From NCBI RefSeq assembly GCF_001651035.1, contig NZ_LXRG01000173.1, positions 1 to 64,000 on the forward strand: 64,000 bases of DNA. The letters are read 5' to 3'. This document shows positions 17,212 through 26,277 of this stretch, one piece after another. Under the pieces are notes generated by a model. That model did not search any database. It was given only the letters and a program-made list of their open reading frames with translations, and was not told the DNA's origin. The position numbers and the translations under genes are program-made. Every line of letters starts with the position of its first letter. Position 1 is the stretch's first letter. The DNA is from Halomonas sp. ALS9 (lineage in GTDB: Bacteria; Pseudomonadota; Gammaproteobacteria; Pseudomonadales; Halomonadaceae).

Positions 17212-17398
17212 GCCTTGAACGGGTCGGCCTTCTCAGCGGTTGAGCGGGCCTGGCTAATGATACGCTCCTAGCCTTTCCTGGCGCAGACCACTATCATCAC
17301 TTCCTAGTCTGTAACATCAGATAGTAGTAACAGTCTGTAATAACAGCCAGTAGCCCGCTGCTGTCGCTTTATTCTTTTCATCAACTTAACGGATCTCC

Positions 17399-19060
17399 AT
17401 GGCGCAATACGTTTTCACCATGAACCGGGTTGGCAAAGTAGTGCCGCCCAAAAAGCAAATTCTCAAGGATATTTCGCTCTCGTTTTTCCCTGGCGCCAAA
17501 ATCGGCGTGCTGGGGCTTAACGGTTCGGGTAAATCCACACTGCTGCGCATCATGGCCGGTGTCGATAAAGAGTTTGAAGGTGAAGCTCGTCCGATGCCTG
17601 GCATCAATGTTGGCTATCTACCCCAGGAGCCGCAGCTAGACGACGAGAAAAACGTCCGCGATACCGTCGAAGAAGCGCTAGGGGAGATTAAACAGGCGCA
17701 GGAGAAGCTGGATGGTGTCTATGCGGCCTACGCAGAGCCCGACGCCGACTTTGATGCGCTGGCTAGCGAGCAGGCAAGGCTTGAAAACATTATCGAAGCG
17801 GCTGACGCGCACAACCTGGAGCGTAAGCTTGAAGTGGCTGCGGAAGCACTACGCCTGCCCCCCTGGGAAGCCAAAGTTGGCAATCTCTCGGGAGGTGAGC
17901 GTCGTCGTGTAGCACTTTGCCGCTTACTGCTTTCCAGCCCCGATATGCTACTGCTTGACGAGCCTACCAACCACCTTGACGCAGAGTCGGTGGCGTGGCT
18001 AGAACGTTTCCTTCACGACTACAACGGTACCGTCGTGGCGATCACCCACGACCGCTACTTCCTAGACAACGTGGCGGGCTGGATTCTTGAGCTTGACCGT
18101 GGCCAGGGCATCCCGTTTGAGGGTAACTACTCCCAATGGCTGGAACAGAAAGATCAGCGCTTGAATCAAGAAGCCAAGCAGGAAGCTTCGCGTCAGAAAG
18201 CCATCAAGCAAGAGCTTGAGTGGGTGCGCAGTAACGCCAAAGGCCGCCAGGCAAAAAGCAAAGCGCGCCTTAACCGCTTTGAAGAGATGCAGTCAGGCGA
18301 TTTCCAAAAACGTAATGAAACCAATGAAATTTATATTCCGCCTGGCCCACGCCTAGGTGATAACGTCATTGAATTCCGTGATGTAGCCAAGCGCTTCGAT
18401 GACAAGCTGCTCTACCAAAACCTCTCCTTCACCATTCCCCAAGGCGCGATTGTCGGCATCGTTGGCGGTAACGGTGCGGGTAAATCGACCCTCTTCAAAC
18501 TGGTCACCGGTAAAGAGCAGCCAGATGAGGGCGAAGTTCTGGTGGGCGAGACGGTTGATATCGCTTACGTCGAGCAGCTGCGCGACGGCTTAGACGACAA
18601 GCAGAGCGTCTGGGAAGCCGTTTCCGATGGTCAGGACATCCTGAACATTAACGGCTACGAAGTCTCCTCTCGTGCCTATGTGGGTCGCTTTAACTTCAAG
18701 GGTAACGACCAGCAGAAGCGTTTGTCTGAGCTATCTGGCGGTGAACGCGGCCGTTTACAGCTTGCCCAAACGCTCAAGCAAGGCGCTAACGTGCTGCTGC
18801 TCGATGAGCCCTCCAACGATCTGGATATCGAAACCCTGCGGGCACTGGAAGACGCGCTTCTGGCCTTCCCAGGTTGCGCCATGGTGATCTCCCACGATCG
18901 CTGGTTCCTTGACCGGATCGCCACGCACATTATGGCCTTTGAGGGTGACTCCGAAGTGGTCTTATTTGAAGGCAACTACGCAGAGTACGAAGAGGATCAT
19001 AGAAAGCGGGTGGGTAACGATACGCCTAAGCGCATGAAGTACAAGCGCATTGACGCCTGA
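17399..19060 (+). CDS. ettA: Energy-dependent translational throttle protein EttA (ABC-F)
   Basis: A 553-residue soluble protein with two ABC domains and no membrane segment. The first has Walker A GLNGSGKST, signature LSGGERRRVALCRLL and Walker B LLLDEPTNHLD; the second has GGNGAGKST, LSGGERGRLQLAQTL and LLLDEPSNDLD. Between them, at about residues 240-325, is the charged linker that in EttA contacts P-site tRNA. Length matches E. coli EttA (555). EttA gates entry of 70S initiation complexes into elongation according to ATP/ADP ratio. The gene is monocistronic, with a strong terminator at 19109. Confidence 0.95.
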   Translation: MAQYVFTMNRVGKVVPPKKQILKDISLSFFPGAKIGVLGLNGSGKSTLLRIMAGVDKEFEGEARPMPGINVGYLPQEPQLDDEKNVRDTVEEALGEIKQAQEKLDGVYAAYAEPDADFDALASEQARLENIIEAADAHNLERKLEVAAEALRLPPWEAKVGNLSGGERRRVALCRLLLSSPDMLLLDEPTNHLDAESVAWLERFLHDYNGTVVAITHDRYFLDNVAGWILELDRGQGIPFEGNYSQWLEQKDQRLNQEAKQEASRQKAIKQELEWVRSNAKGRQAKSKARLNRFEEMQSGDFQKRNETNEIYIPPGPRLGDNVIEFRDVAKRFDDKLLYQNLSFTIPQGAIVGIVGGNGAGKSTLFKLVTGKEQPDEGEVLVGETVDIAYVEQLRDGLDDKQSVWEAVSDGQDILNINGYEVSSRAYVGRFNFKGNDQQKRLSELSGGERGRLQLAQTLKQGANVLLLDEPSNDLDIETLRALEDALLAFPGCAMVISHDRWFLDRIATHIMAFEGDSEVVLFEGNYAEYEEDHRKRVGNDTPKRMKYKRIDA

Positions 19061-19108
19061 TCATCAGCATCACGCTGGCAGTCTGTAATGACAGCAGATA
19101 GTGACAGC

Positions 19109-19135
19109 AAAAGGCCCCGCTTCGCGGGGCCTTTT
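19109..19135 (+). terminator. Rho-independent terminator after ettA
   Basis: A perfect 12-bp stem, AAAAGGCCCCGC with GCGGGGCCTTTT, and a TTC loop, followed by further T residues. It serves ettA and, because the stem is A/T-flanked on both sides, may also stop transcription arriving from the right. Confidence 0.9.
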
Positions 19136-19194
19136 AGGTTTTTAAACCAAGTTTTTAAACCAGTGCAAAGCCGACTAAGTGCTATCAGAACGCG

Positions 19195-19836
19195 TCAAAG
19201 ATGATAAACGCTTTTGGTCACTACTTTTGCGGCCAAACGCACGCCCCACTTAACCGGTGCTGGAAAACGGACACCACCAGCTTCTAAAGCCAGTTGGGCG
19301 TGGTGAGCATCATCAACGGCCATTTGGCGCAGTATGGCACGTGAGCGGGTGTCACCGCAGGGTAGCGACTGTTGATCTGATTCAAGCTGCTTACCTGCCT
19401 GCTCCTCGGTCGCGGCGGCTAGGCCTAAGCTTAGGCGATCGCTGACCGCCCCGGTGGCTGCGCCAATACCAAAGGAGGCGGCATAGAACAGCGGATTCAA
19501 GTAGCTCGTTCGACTCTGCAACTGCTCTAAACGCTCATCACACCAGGCTAGATGATCAATCACCTCCAGTGCCGACTGCTCCAACTGGTGACGCCCATGC
19601 GGAAGTTTCGCGGTCACGCCCTGCCCTTGATAGAGCGCCTGAGCACACACCCCTCCGGTATGATTAATGCGTATTAAACCCGCTGCATGACGGCGCTCAT
19701 GATTGTCGAGTGATACTTCCGCCATCCCATCAGCAGGGCTTGCACGCTGCGAAGAGGCCGCATGTGGCATCAGCGTTCGTAAAACAGTATCAAACTGATG
19801 TATCAGGCGATCTGAACGACTCTGTTGACGATCCAT
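19195..19836 (-). CDS. coq7: Coq7-like demethoxyubiquinone monooxygenase with altered di-iron ligands
   Basis: A 213-residue homologue of the bacterial Coq7 enzyme that hydroxylates demethoxyubiquinone, with the expected framework: RINHTG, CAQALYQGQ, IDHLAWC, NPLFYAASFGIGA, ATEEQ, SRAILRQM and GGVRFPAPVK. The di-iron ligands of Coq7 are Glu, Glu-x-x-His, Glu and Glu-x-x-His. Here the first Glu position is Gly 62, the first ExxH reads VIDH (Val 92, His 95), Glu 144 is kept, and the second ExxH reads DAHH (Asp 176, His 179). Three of four Glu ligands are therefore changed. It may be inactive, repurposed, or carry sequence errors. The start has GGAG ten bases upstream. A separate working Coq7 elsewhere in the genome would fit. 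Confidence 0.85.
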   Translation of the reverse strand: MDRQQSRSDRLIHQFDTVLRTLMPHAASSQRASPADGMAEVSLDNHERRHAAGLIRINHTGGVCAQALYQGQGVTAKLPHGRHQLEQSALEVIDHLAWCDERLEQLQSRTSYLNPLFYAASFGIGAATGAVSDRLSLGLAAATEEQAGKQLESDQQSLPCGDTRSRAILRQMAVDDAHHAQLALEAGGVRFPAPVKWGVRLAAKVVTKSVYHL

Positions 19837-19875
19837 GGCAACACTCCGTTGACTTGCGATAGTGGCCTGCTGAGC

Positions 19876-20217
19876 TTAACCGGCAGGCCATGTGAATGCG
19901 CGTCCACCCAATAAATGCATATGAATATGGTAGACCGTTTGTCCGCCCATTTCGTTGCAGTTCATCACCACCCGATAGCCATCCTCGGCAAAGCCTTGCT
20001 CCCGTGCAAGCTTGGCGGCGGTAAACTGGAGTCGACCGATGAGTGCCAAGTCAGCTTCGTCAATATCGTTCAACGTGGCAATATGCTTTTTAGGAATAAT
20101 CAACTGATGGGTAGGGGCCTGGGGATTGATATCATTGAATGCCAACACGTGGTCATCTTCGTAAACGATATCAGCAGGGATTTCGTGGTTGATGATTTTG
20201 CAAAAAAGACAATCCAT
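19876..20217 (-). CDS. hinT: HIT-family purine nucleoside phosphoramidase (HinT)
   Basis: A 113-residue protein starting [20 protein letters not shown], which is typical of HinT. The catalytic histidine triad is HIHMH near residue 97, followed by [12 protein letters not shown], where HinT proteins have a conserved GGR-W-P ending. These enzymes hydrolyse nucleoside phosphoramidates and aminoacyl-AMP. It lies 11 bases after the phosphoribulokinase-like gene and is probably cotranscribed with it. Confidence 0.93.
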   Translation of the reverse strand: MDCLFCKIINHEIPADIVYEDDHVLAFNDINPQAPTHQLIIPKKHIATLNDIDEADLALIGRLQFTAAKLAREQGFAEDGYRVVMNCNEMGGQTVYHIHMHLLGGRAFTWPAG

Positions 20218-20228
20218 ACAACTCTCCT

Positions 20229-21101
20229 TTAACGGAAGCGTCTCTGTGCGAGAAGATGTCTAACCAATGGGGCAAGAATAAGCTCCATTGCCAGCGACAT
20301 CCGCGCACCCGGCACAACCAGCGTGTGTGGACGCGTCATAAACGAATCTTTGATCATCGCGAGCAACCAAGGGAAGTCCACGGTCGAAGGGTCCCGAAAG
20401 CGGATAACCACGAATGACTCTGCGTCGGTGGGAATATCCTGCACTTCAAAAGGGTTAGAGGTGTCGACAGTCGGCACACGTTGAAAATTGATGTGCGTAC
20501 GCGAGAACTGCGGCTGGATATAGCGTACATAGTCATCCATACGGCCGAGGATAGTGTCGATGACCGCTTCCTGTGAGTAGCCACGCAGCTTGGTGTCACG
20601 GTCAATCTTTTGAATCCACTCAAGATTCATGGTCGGCGCCACGCCTACTAACAGATCCACATGGCGGGCAATATCATACTCTTCGGTAACCAGCCCGCCG
20701 TGTAAGCCTTCATAAAACAGCAGGTCGGTGCCACAAGGCAGCGACTGCCACTCGGTGAAGGTACCTACTCGGCAGCCCGCTTCGATTTTCTGCTTATCTT
20801 CGGCGTGGATATAGTGCCGAAAAGTACCCGAGCCGTGCTCACCATACTCACTGAACAACCCTTCCAAGCGATCCAGCAAGTTCGCCTCAACGGCAAAATG
20901 CGATAGCTCATCCTTACGCTCAGGCTCTTCCCGGAAGATGCGGTGCAAATCATCGCGGGTGTAGCGGTGAAAAGCATCACCATCGACCATCGCCGCATGC
21001 ACATCTTCGCGCAGGAACATGCGCTCGAAGCTGCGCCGAACAGTGGTAGTGCCCGCTCCCGAAGAGCCGGTCACCGCGATAATCGGATACTCCCGTGACA
21101 T
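20229..21101 (-). CDS. prkB: Phosphoribulokinase-like kinase (PrkB type)
   Basis: A 290-residue P-loop kinase, [20 protein letters not shown], of the phosphoribulokinase/uridine kinase family. Conserved segments include [28 protein letters not shown] and [20 protein letters not shown]. The ATG at 21101 shares one base with the stop of the thioesterase gene (TGATG), which fixes the start. Classical phosphoribulokinase feeds Rubisco, but no Rubisco is in the window and PrkB-type proteins occur in heterotrophs, where the true substrate is unclear. Confidence 0.88.
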   Translation of the reverse strand: MSREYPIIAVTGSSGAGTTTVRRSFERMFLREDVHAAMVDGDAFHRYTRDDLHRIFREEPERKDELSHFAVEANLLDRLEGLFSEYGEHGSGTFRHYIHAEDKQKIEAGCRVGTFTEWQSLPCGTDLLFYEGLHGGLVTEEYDIARHVDLLVGVAPTMNLEWIQKIDRDTKLRGYSQEAVIDTILGRMDDYVRYIQPQFSRTHINFQRVPTVDTSNPFEVQDIPTDAESFVVIRFRDPSTVDFPWLLAMIKDSFMTRPHTLVVPGARMSLAMELILAPLVRHLLAQRRFR

Positions 21102-21541
21102 CAGCCACACCTCGCGTGGGAAAGCGCTTGTTTAACCAGCTCAGGCACCTCGACAGGACGCCCGGTAGCCAAGTCGATCAAGAGCTGACTGACTCTTGCG
21201 GTGGCAACTACCTGGTGGGAGTTCGCTTGGTAAACACGCTGATAAATCGTCAATGCTTTACCTTGCGGCTCAGGTACGGCGGTGGCAATCGTTAACGCAT
21301 CGGGCCAGCGCGCTTCACTTTGATACTGCACAGTGAGATCAGCAACCACCGAAGGATACCCATGCATATCCCACTCAGGCAGATCAAGTGCCGCGAAGGC
21401 TTGAATACGCGCCTCGTGGAGCAGCGACACCAGCGCATCATGCCCCAAGTGACGGCCATAGTTCATATCGGTTACCCGCACCGTCAAAGGGTGACGATGA
21501 ATGACCGCTTCAGCGGGAAAATCCAGCTTGACACGCTCCAT
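21101..21541 (-). CDS. Acyl-CoA thioesterase, 4-hydroxybenzoyl-CoA thioesterase-like hotdog fold
   Basis: A 146-residue hotdog-fold protein. MNYGRHLGHDALVSLLHEAR in the N-terminal third carries the Asn/Gly-His pattern of the YbgC/FcbC-type thioesterases, followed by VVADLTVQYQSEARWPD and a strand-rich C-terminus. Members hydrolyse acyl-CoA thioesters; the chain specificity here is unknown. It is coupled to the phosphoribulokinase-like gene. Confidence 0.8.
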   Translation of the reverse strand: MERVKLDFPAEAVIHRHPLTVRVTDMNYGRHLGHDALVSLLHEARIQAFAALDLPEWDMHGYPSVVADLTVQYQSEARWPDALTIATAVPEPQGKALTIYQRVYQANSHQVVATARVSQLLIDLATGRPVEVPELVKQALSHARCG

Positions 21542-21580
21542 GCCTGTTTCCTCGTCAGTATTTGCTAGCGTAAGGCTTGC

Positions 21581-22867
21581 TTATCCCTCGCGGGCAATTG
21601 CCCTAAAGGCAATATCACGGCGACACTCAGCGCCATCCCAGTGAATCACGTTAACGCCTTGATACGCTTGCTGTTGTGCCGCAGAGACGCTATCACCCAG
21701 CGCCGTCACGCATAGCACACGACCGCCTGCCGTGGTGATCTCGCCCTGCTCATTGAGTGCTGTGCCCGCGTGAAACACTTTGCAGCCCGTTTCTTCAGCC
21801 GCGTCTAAGCCGTGAATCACATCACCTTTGCGGTAGCTGCCAGGGTAGCCACCAGCCGCCAACACCACGCCCACCGCGGCACGAGGATCCCATTCACAGT
21901 GCTGCCCCGCCAGCTTGCCCTGGGCTCCTGCTAAACAGAGTTCGGCAAAATCAGAAGTTAGGCGCAGCATAATCGGCTGAGTTTCAGGATCACCAAAGCG
22001 GCAGTTATATTCAATAACTTTGGGGTTACCGGCCGCATCGATCATCAGGCCTGCGTATAAGAACCCCGTGTAGGCATTACCCTCAGCGGCCATGCCACGC
22101 ACGGTAGGCAGAATGACCTGCTCCATGATACGTGCGTCAACTTCCGGCGTGACCACCGGTGCTGGCGAATAGGCCCCCATACCGCCGGTATTGGGGCCGG
22201 TGTCACCATCATAAGCACGCTTGTGGTCTTGGCTTGTGGCCATAGGGACGACATTCTCACCGTCCACCATGACAATAAAGCTCGCCTCTTCGCCTTCAAG
22301 AAACTCTTCGATGACCACACGGGCACCCGCATCACCGAAGGCATTGGCTTCCAGCATATCGCGGATAGCCGCCTCAGCTTCCGTTTCACTAAGCGCCACA
22401 ATAACGCCTTTACCCGCAGCCAAGCCATCCGCTTTAATCACAATTGGCGCGCCTACTTTGCTTAGATAGGCAAGCGCTGGGGCTACTTCAGTAAACGTTT
22501 GGTAGTCAGCCGAAGGAATATCATGGCGGGCCAGGAAGTCCTTGGTAAAAGATTTTGAACCTTCCAACTGGGCGGCCGCTTGAGTAGGGCCAAAGATAGT
22601 TAAACCGGCAGCCTGGAAATGATCAACTACGCCTTCTACCAAGGGGGCCTCCGGGCCCACCACGGTTAAGCCAATCTGCTCATCACGGGCAAAGGCAACT
22701 AGACTGCCGAGATCCGTTGCGGCAATCGCTACATTGGTCAGCTTTGCCTCCGTCGCTGTGCCGGCATTGCCAGGGGCGACAAACACCTGCTCAACCTGAT
22801 TAGATTGCGCCAATTTCCAAGCAAGGGCGTGCTCACGACCACCACCGCCTATCATTAAAACCTTCAT
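21581..22867 (-). CDS. purD: Phosphoribosylamine-glycine ligase
   Basis: A 428-residue ATP-grasp enzyme, essentially the length of E. coli PurD (429). It starts MKVLMIGGGGREHALAWKL after AAGGATGCAC. Characteristic segments are VGPEAPLVEGVVD, GSKSFTKDFLARHDIPSADY, IKADGLAAGKGV, SQDHKRAYDGDTGPNTGGMG and EYNCRFGDPETQ. It catalyses the second step of de novo purine synthesis. The partner purH is not adjacent on this side within the window. Upstream in-frame ATGs (22882 and 22873) are less likely starts. Confidence 0.96.
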   Translation of the reverse strand: MKVLMIGGGGREHALAWKLAQSNQVEQVFVAPGNAGTATEAKLTNVAIAATDLGSLVAFARDEQIGLTVVGPEAPLVEGVVDHFQAAGLTIFGPTQAAAQLEGSKSFTKDFLARHDIPSADYQTFTEVAPALAYLSKVGAPIVIKADGLAAGKGVIVALSETEAEAAIRDMLEANAFGDAGARVVIEEFLEGEEASFIVMVDGENVVPMATSQDHKRAYDGDTGPNTGGMGAYSPAPVVTPEVDARIMEQVILPTVRGMAAEGNAYTGFLYAGLMIDAAGNPKVIEYNCRFGDPETQPIMLRLTSDFAELCLAGAQGKLAGQHCEWDPRAAVGVVLAAGGYPGSYRKGDVIHGLDAAEETGCKVFHAGTALNEQGEITTAGGRVLCVTALGDSVSAAQQQAYQGVNVIHWDGAECRRDIAFRAIAREG

Positions 22868-22934
22868 GTGCATCCTTCTCAAACGGGAAAGCGTATATCG
22901 GCGGCATTATGCCACAGCGAAGCACCAAGTGGGG

Positions 22935-23450
22935 TCAGGAGGAGGCTTTGTTATCTTCACTGGTATCGCTGGCGTCGCTGCCATTGCCCTCATGCGGCTC
23001 TGCATTAACCGACTCGTCGGCCTGGCCAGGTTGGTTCAAGGTCTTTTGCCAAAAGCGCATGTTCTCTTCAGCAAGCTCGCGCATAAACTCCAGCGGTGTG
23101 TTGCGCATTGCCTGTTTCCACTGGCTTTGCAGCCGCTTCTGCTGCTCCAGCATTAATTGCGTACCCTGTTCAAGATAACGCGACAGCGGCAGCGGTGAGG
23201 TCATATCGTAAACACGAATTAATTGCGCCAATAGATCATTAGAAAACACTTCCGCTTCGCTATCAGCCTGCTCCTGCTCGATAATGATAGAGAGCAAAAT
23301 AGTACGTGTTAGATCTTCTCCGCTTTTGGCGTCTTCCACCCGAAACGGTTCTTCTTCAATGATTAAACAGCGCAGGTCTTCTAGCGTTACATAACGACTC
23401 TGCTGAGTATCGTACAACCTGCGGTTTGCATATTTGCGAATTACGCGCAC
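22935..23450 (-). CDS. phaR: Polyhydroxyalkanoate synthesis repressor PhaR
   Basis: A 171-residue protein. The N-terminal DNA-binding domain reads VIRKYANRRLYDTQQSRYVT, then LEDLRCLIIEEE, which is the conserved PhaR signature; a PHB-accumulation regulatory domain follows (LTRTILLSIIIEQEQ). PhaR binds polyhydroxybutyrate and represses phasin and related genes, so the host probably stores PHA. The start codon is GTG at 23450 with AAGGAG seven bases upstream; an ATG inside that spacer is out of frame. Confidence 0.93.
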   Translation of the reverse strand: MRVIRKYANRRLYDTQQSRYVTLEDLRCLIIEEEPFRVEDAKSGEDLTRTILLSIIIEQEQADSEAEVFSNDLLAQLIRVYDMTSPLPLSRYLEQGTQLMLEQQKRLQSQWKQAMRNTPLEFMRELAEENMRFWQKTLNQPGQADESVNAEPHEGNGSDASDTSEDNKASS

Positions 23451-23586
23451 GGCGCATCTCCTTAAACGCGATAGGGACTTTTTATTCCCGTTACTGATAT
23501 TGTGCCTGCACTACGCGCCCATGCAAGCCACCTTAATAGTTTAGCAAGGCGTACCGTGCCTGCTTTGTGACCAATAGACCATCATT

Positions 23587-24300
23587 ATGAATTTGATTCT
23601 GCTCAATCCCAACGATCTCACCGACGATGGCCACGTCTGCATTACCGATCCACGTCGACTGACACACCTGCGCGATGTCCATCGCTCGGCACCCGGAGAC
23701 CTGTTAACCGTCGGTGTTCAAGGCGGCGATATGGGTAAGGCGCTGCTAAAAGAACTCACTGCTGAGCGTGCGTATTTTCAATTGGAAGCCCTTAACGAGC
23801 CTCCGCCGACGCCACTACCCGTGCATTTAGTATTAGCTCTGCCCCGCCCGCGTATGTTGGCGCGCACGTTAGAGCATGTGACGGCACTAGGCGTCAAAGA
23901 GATCACCCTGCTACATACCAAGCGGGTTGAGAAGAGCTACTGGCAGTCACCTGAGTTGCGCACGGATAAAATTCACCAACATTTGGTACTAGGCTTAGAG
24001 CAAGCTCGTGACACCCGGCTACCCTCGGTCACCCTTAGTAAAGGTTTTCGGCCTTTTTTAGAGAAGCAATTGCCTGAGTTACTCAGCGAACGCCGCGGGC
24101 TGGTGGCACATCCGGGCATGCCCAATGCCTGCCCAAGAGGCATCAGTGACCCCACTTTGCTATTAGTAGGCCCCGAGGGCGGCTTTATTGCTTGGGAGGT
24201 AGAGCAGCTAATGCAGGCAGGCTGCGAGGGAATGCATCTTGGCCCACGCATTTTACGCGTCGAAACAGCCGTGACAGCTCTTCTGTCACGGCTGTTTTAA
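23587..24300 (+). CDS. rsmE: 16S rRNA (uracil-1498-N3)-methyltransferase RsmE
   Basis: A 237-residue SPOUT methyltransferase with an N-terminal PUA-like part (HVCITDPRRLTHLRDVHR) and the RsmE core: LPRPRMLARTLEHVTALGVK, LLVGPEGGFIAWEVEQLMQ and LGPRILRVETAVTALLSRLF. It methylates U1498 of 16S rRNA. The last codons lie inside a perfect inverted repeat that probably also acts as the transcription terminator. Confidence 0.95.
   Translation: MNLILLNPNDLTDDGHVCITDPRRLTHLRDVHRSAPGDLLTVGVQGGDMGKALLKELTAERAYFQLEALNEPPPTPLPVHLVLALPRPRMLARTLEHVTALGVKEITLLHTKRVEKSYWQSPELRTDKIHQHLVLGLEQARDTRLPSVTLSKGFRPFLEKQLPELLSERRGLVAHPGMPNACPRGISDPTLLLVGPEGGFIAWEVEQLMQAGCEGMHLGPRILRVETAVTALLSRLF
24263..24297 (+). terminator. 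Terminator hairpin overlapping the rsmE stop codon
   Basis: A perfect 15-bp inverted repeat, AAACAGCCGTGACAG and CTGTCACGGCTGTTT, with a 5-base CTCTT loop. It encodes the last residues of RsmE, and the stop codon TAA follows immediately. The gene to the right is convergent, so the hairpin may serve both. Confidence 0.75.
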
Positions 24301-24326
24301 ACACCATTATTGATTGGATGAATTAA

Positions 24327-24896
24327 TCAGGAAGGATCATCTTCCGGGTCGTGGGGCACAACGGTCGCGTTTTCTCCACACCCTGGCTCTTGCAAAAAGG
24401 TTTCACGCACATCCAACAACCCAAGATGGCTAATGGTGCTGCGACCAAGTAGAAGCGGATAGTTCATATCTTCGCGGTCGCGCAGGCTAAACTGCTCTTC
24501 GTAAATGGTATCGCCCATACAAACTTCCATCAGCACCACAGGTCGCTCATCACGGCCGCCTGCGCCGCGCACAGTAAGCTCACGGTAGAGCGGCCGTTCG
24601 ATTTGATCACTGAAGACTTCGCCACTTGCCTGATCTTCAAGCTTCAATCGAAAGCGTACCCACTCCTCATCGTCCTGTTCGAACATCTCAATATCGCGAG
24701 CGTCCAGCGAAGAGGTTAATGCTCCGCTATCAAGCTTCGCTTTCACCTCGATATCCCAAGGCTGCAAGGTCGCTTTTTCAACCCAGCCGAAGACTTGTTC
24801 ATCTTCCGCCATCGCTGTGGAGGCAGACAGCCCAGCACCTAACAACATACCCCCCAATATCACACTGTTAAAAAAAGTTTTTTTCATCAATTGCAT
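24327..24896 (-). CDS. Exported retropepsin-like putative ATP-dependent zinc protease family protein
   Basis: A 189-residue protein starting MQLMKKTFFNSVILGG after AAGGA, with a signal peptide ending near STAMAE. The mature part has FGWVEKATLQPWDIEVKAK followed by LDSGALTSSLDA, where DSGA is the aspartic-protease-like motif of the RimB/DUF785 family (annotated as ATP-dependent zinc protease, structurally retropepsin-like), and YPLLLGRSTISHLGLLDV near the C-terminus. Non-exported relatives sit beside RimK-type ATP-grasp ligases; none is here, and this copy is periplasmic. The substrate is unknown. Confidence 0.8.
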   Translation of the reverse strand: MQLMKKTFFNSVILGGMLLGAGLSASTAMAEDEQVFGWVEKATLQPWDIEVKAKLDSGALTSSLDARDIEMFEQDDEEWVRFRLKLEDQASGEVFSDQIERPLYRELTVRGAGGRDERPVVLMEVCMGDTIYEEQFSLRDREDMNYPLLLGRSTISHLGLLDVRETFLQEPGCGENATVVPHDPEDDPS

Positions 24897-24937
24897 AACA
24901 TCATCCTTGGAAAGTAAAAGCACCCTGTCAATATGGC

Positions 24938-26209
24938 TTACTGCGAACGCTGACGAAGCTGTTCTAGCAGCTCCTGGGTCGCAAACCCATCCGGTATTAA
25001 CCCTTGATCACGCTGAAAGTTCCGCAAACCTTGGCGCGTATTGGGCCCCATGACGCCGTCCGCGCCGCCTACTGAGTAGCCCACACGGTTTAACGCGCGC
25101 TGCAGCTCTTGCACATCGTCACGGGTGAGCGACGCTTGATCACGCGGCCAGCTGTGCTGAATGCCATTACGTCCGGCAATGGCATCACCTAAGGTTGCCA
25201 CGGCCAGCGCATAGCTGGTGGCATTGTTATAGCGTAAAATCGCCCGAAAATTGGCACCTACCAAAAAGGCCGGGCCGTTAGCACCCGCGGGTATCACAAT
25301 GGCTGCGCTATCAAAGTTTGGCAATGCGCCTTGCAGTGCCTGCACACCCTGACTGCGCCACTCCGCGCTGCTGCGTCGCTCTGTCTGGGCATAGTCAAAG
25401 CCTTGGGGGAGGCGTACCTCAACCCCCCAGGGCTGGCCGGCTTGCCATCCAGCCCGATCAAGGTAGTTGGCTGTTGATGCCATAACATCGGGGATACTTT
25501 CCCAAATATCACGCCGGCCATCACCATCACCATCGACCGCATAGGCTTCAAAGCTACTGGGAATAAACTGGGTATGGCCCATGGCCCCAGCCCAGGAACC
25601 TTTCATCTGCTCAGCGGCGATATCACCTTGGTCAATAATACGCAACGCCGCGAGCAGCTCGCCCCGGGCAAAGTCTCGGCGCCGGCCATCGTAAGCCAGT
25701 GTGGCAAGAGACTCCAAGGTTGAAAAATCACCAAAATTGCTGCCGTAATTACTCTCGATGCCCCAAATGGCGACAAGAATTTCGACGGGCACCCCATAAC
25801 GCTGCTGCATTTGCTGAGCCGTATCGCGGTGTTGAGCTAGCTTTTCCTGCCCGTTATTAATACGTGTGGATGAAACGGCGGTATCAAGATACTCCCAAAT
25901 AGGGCGAACGAACTCAGGTTGGTAGCCGTCGAGTTCAATCACACGCTCACGGTAACGAACGCCATCCAGGGCACTACTGAGTGTCGCTTCGCTGATCCCT
26001 TGGCCAGCAGCATATTGGCGAAAATCTCGCAGCCACTGTTGGAAATTAGCGTAGCTAACTTCTGAAGCAGCCTGAGTGTCGACTTCTGACATCAGCTGAG
26101 GGCTCGCTTGCGCCCGGCCACTGCTCAGTGCCAGTGCACCCACAAAAAATAGAAATGTCGCATACAGAGCAGGGCGCCCCTTAGCTGACCCATTTACTTT
26201 CAAAGACAT
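24938..26209 (-). CDS. Lytic murein transglycosylase B family with peptidoglycan-binding domain
   Basis: A 423-residue exported protein with a signal sequence ending near GRAQAS. The catalytic domain (about 45-340) has IWGIESNYGSNFGDFSTLES, in which Glu is the general acid, plus KGSWAGAMGHTQFIPSSFEA and DGDGRRDIWESIPDVMAS, the MltB signature. The C-terminal 70 residues form a PG_binding_1 domain (LQRALNRVGYSVGGADGVMG). It cleaves murein glycan strands to 1,6-anhydro ends. The start could also be the ATG at 26233; 26209 follows GAGAGA. Confidence 0.9.
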   Translation of the reverse strand: MSLKVNGSAKGRPALYATFLFFVGALALSSGRAQASPQLMSEVDTQAASEVSYANFQQWLRDFRQYAAGQGISEATLSSALDGVRYRERVIELDGYQPEFVRPIWEYLDTAVSSTRINNGQEKLAQHRDTAQQMQQRYGVPVEILVAIWGIESNYGSNFGDFSTLESLATLAYDGRRRDFARGELLAALRIIDQGDIAAEQMKGSWAGAMGHTQFIPSSFEAYAVDGDGDGRRDIWESIPDVMASTANYLDRAGWQAGQPWGVEVRLPQGFDYAQTERRSSAEWRSQGVQALQGALPNFDSAAIVIPAGANGPAFLVGANFRAILRYNNATSYALAVATLGDAIAGRNGIQHSWPRDQASLTRDDVQELQRALNRVGYSVGGADGVMGPNTRQGLRNFQRDQGLIPDGFATQELLEQLRQRSQ

Positions 26210-26277
26210 AGCATCAATCTCTCGGCAATCCATGGCATTGTTCTGATAATGGCCCAGAAAAGCAACGGATGCTAGCC

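Noticed and set aside
17331-19100. Similar motifs CAGTCTGTAATAACAGC and CAGTCTGTAATGACAGC on either side of ettA
   Set aside because: Too short and imperfect to call mobile-element ends; no transposase and no target duplication are seen.
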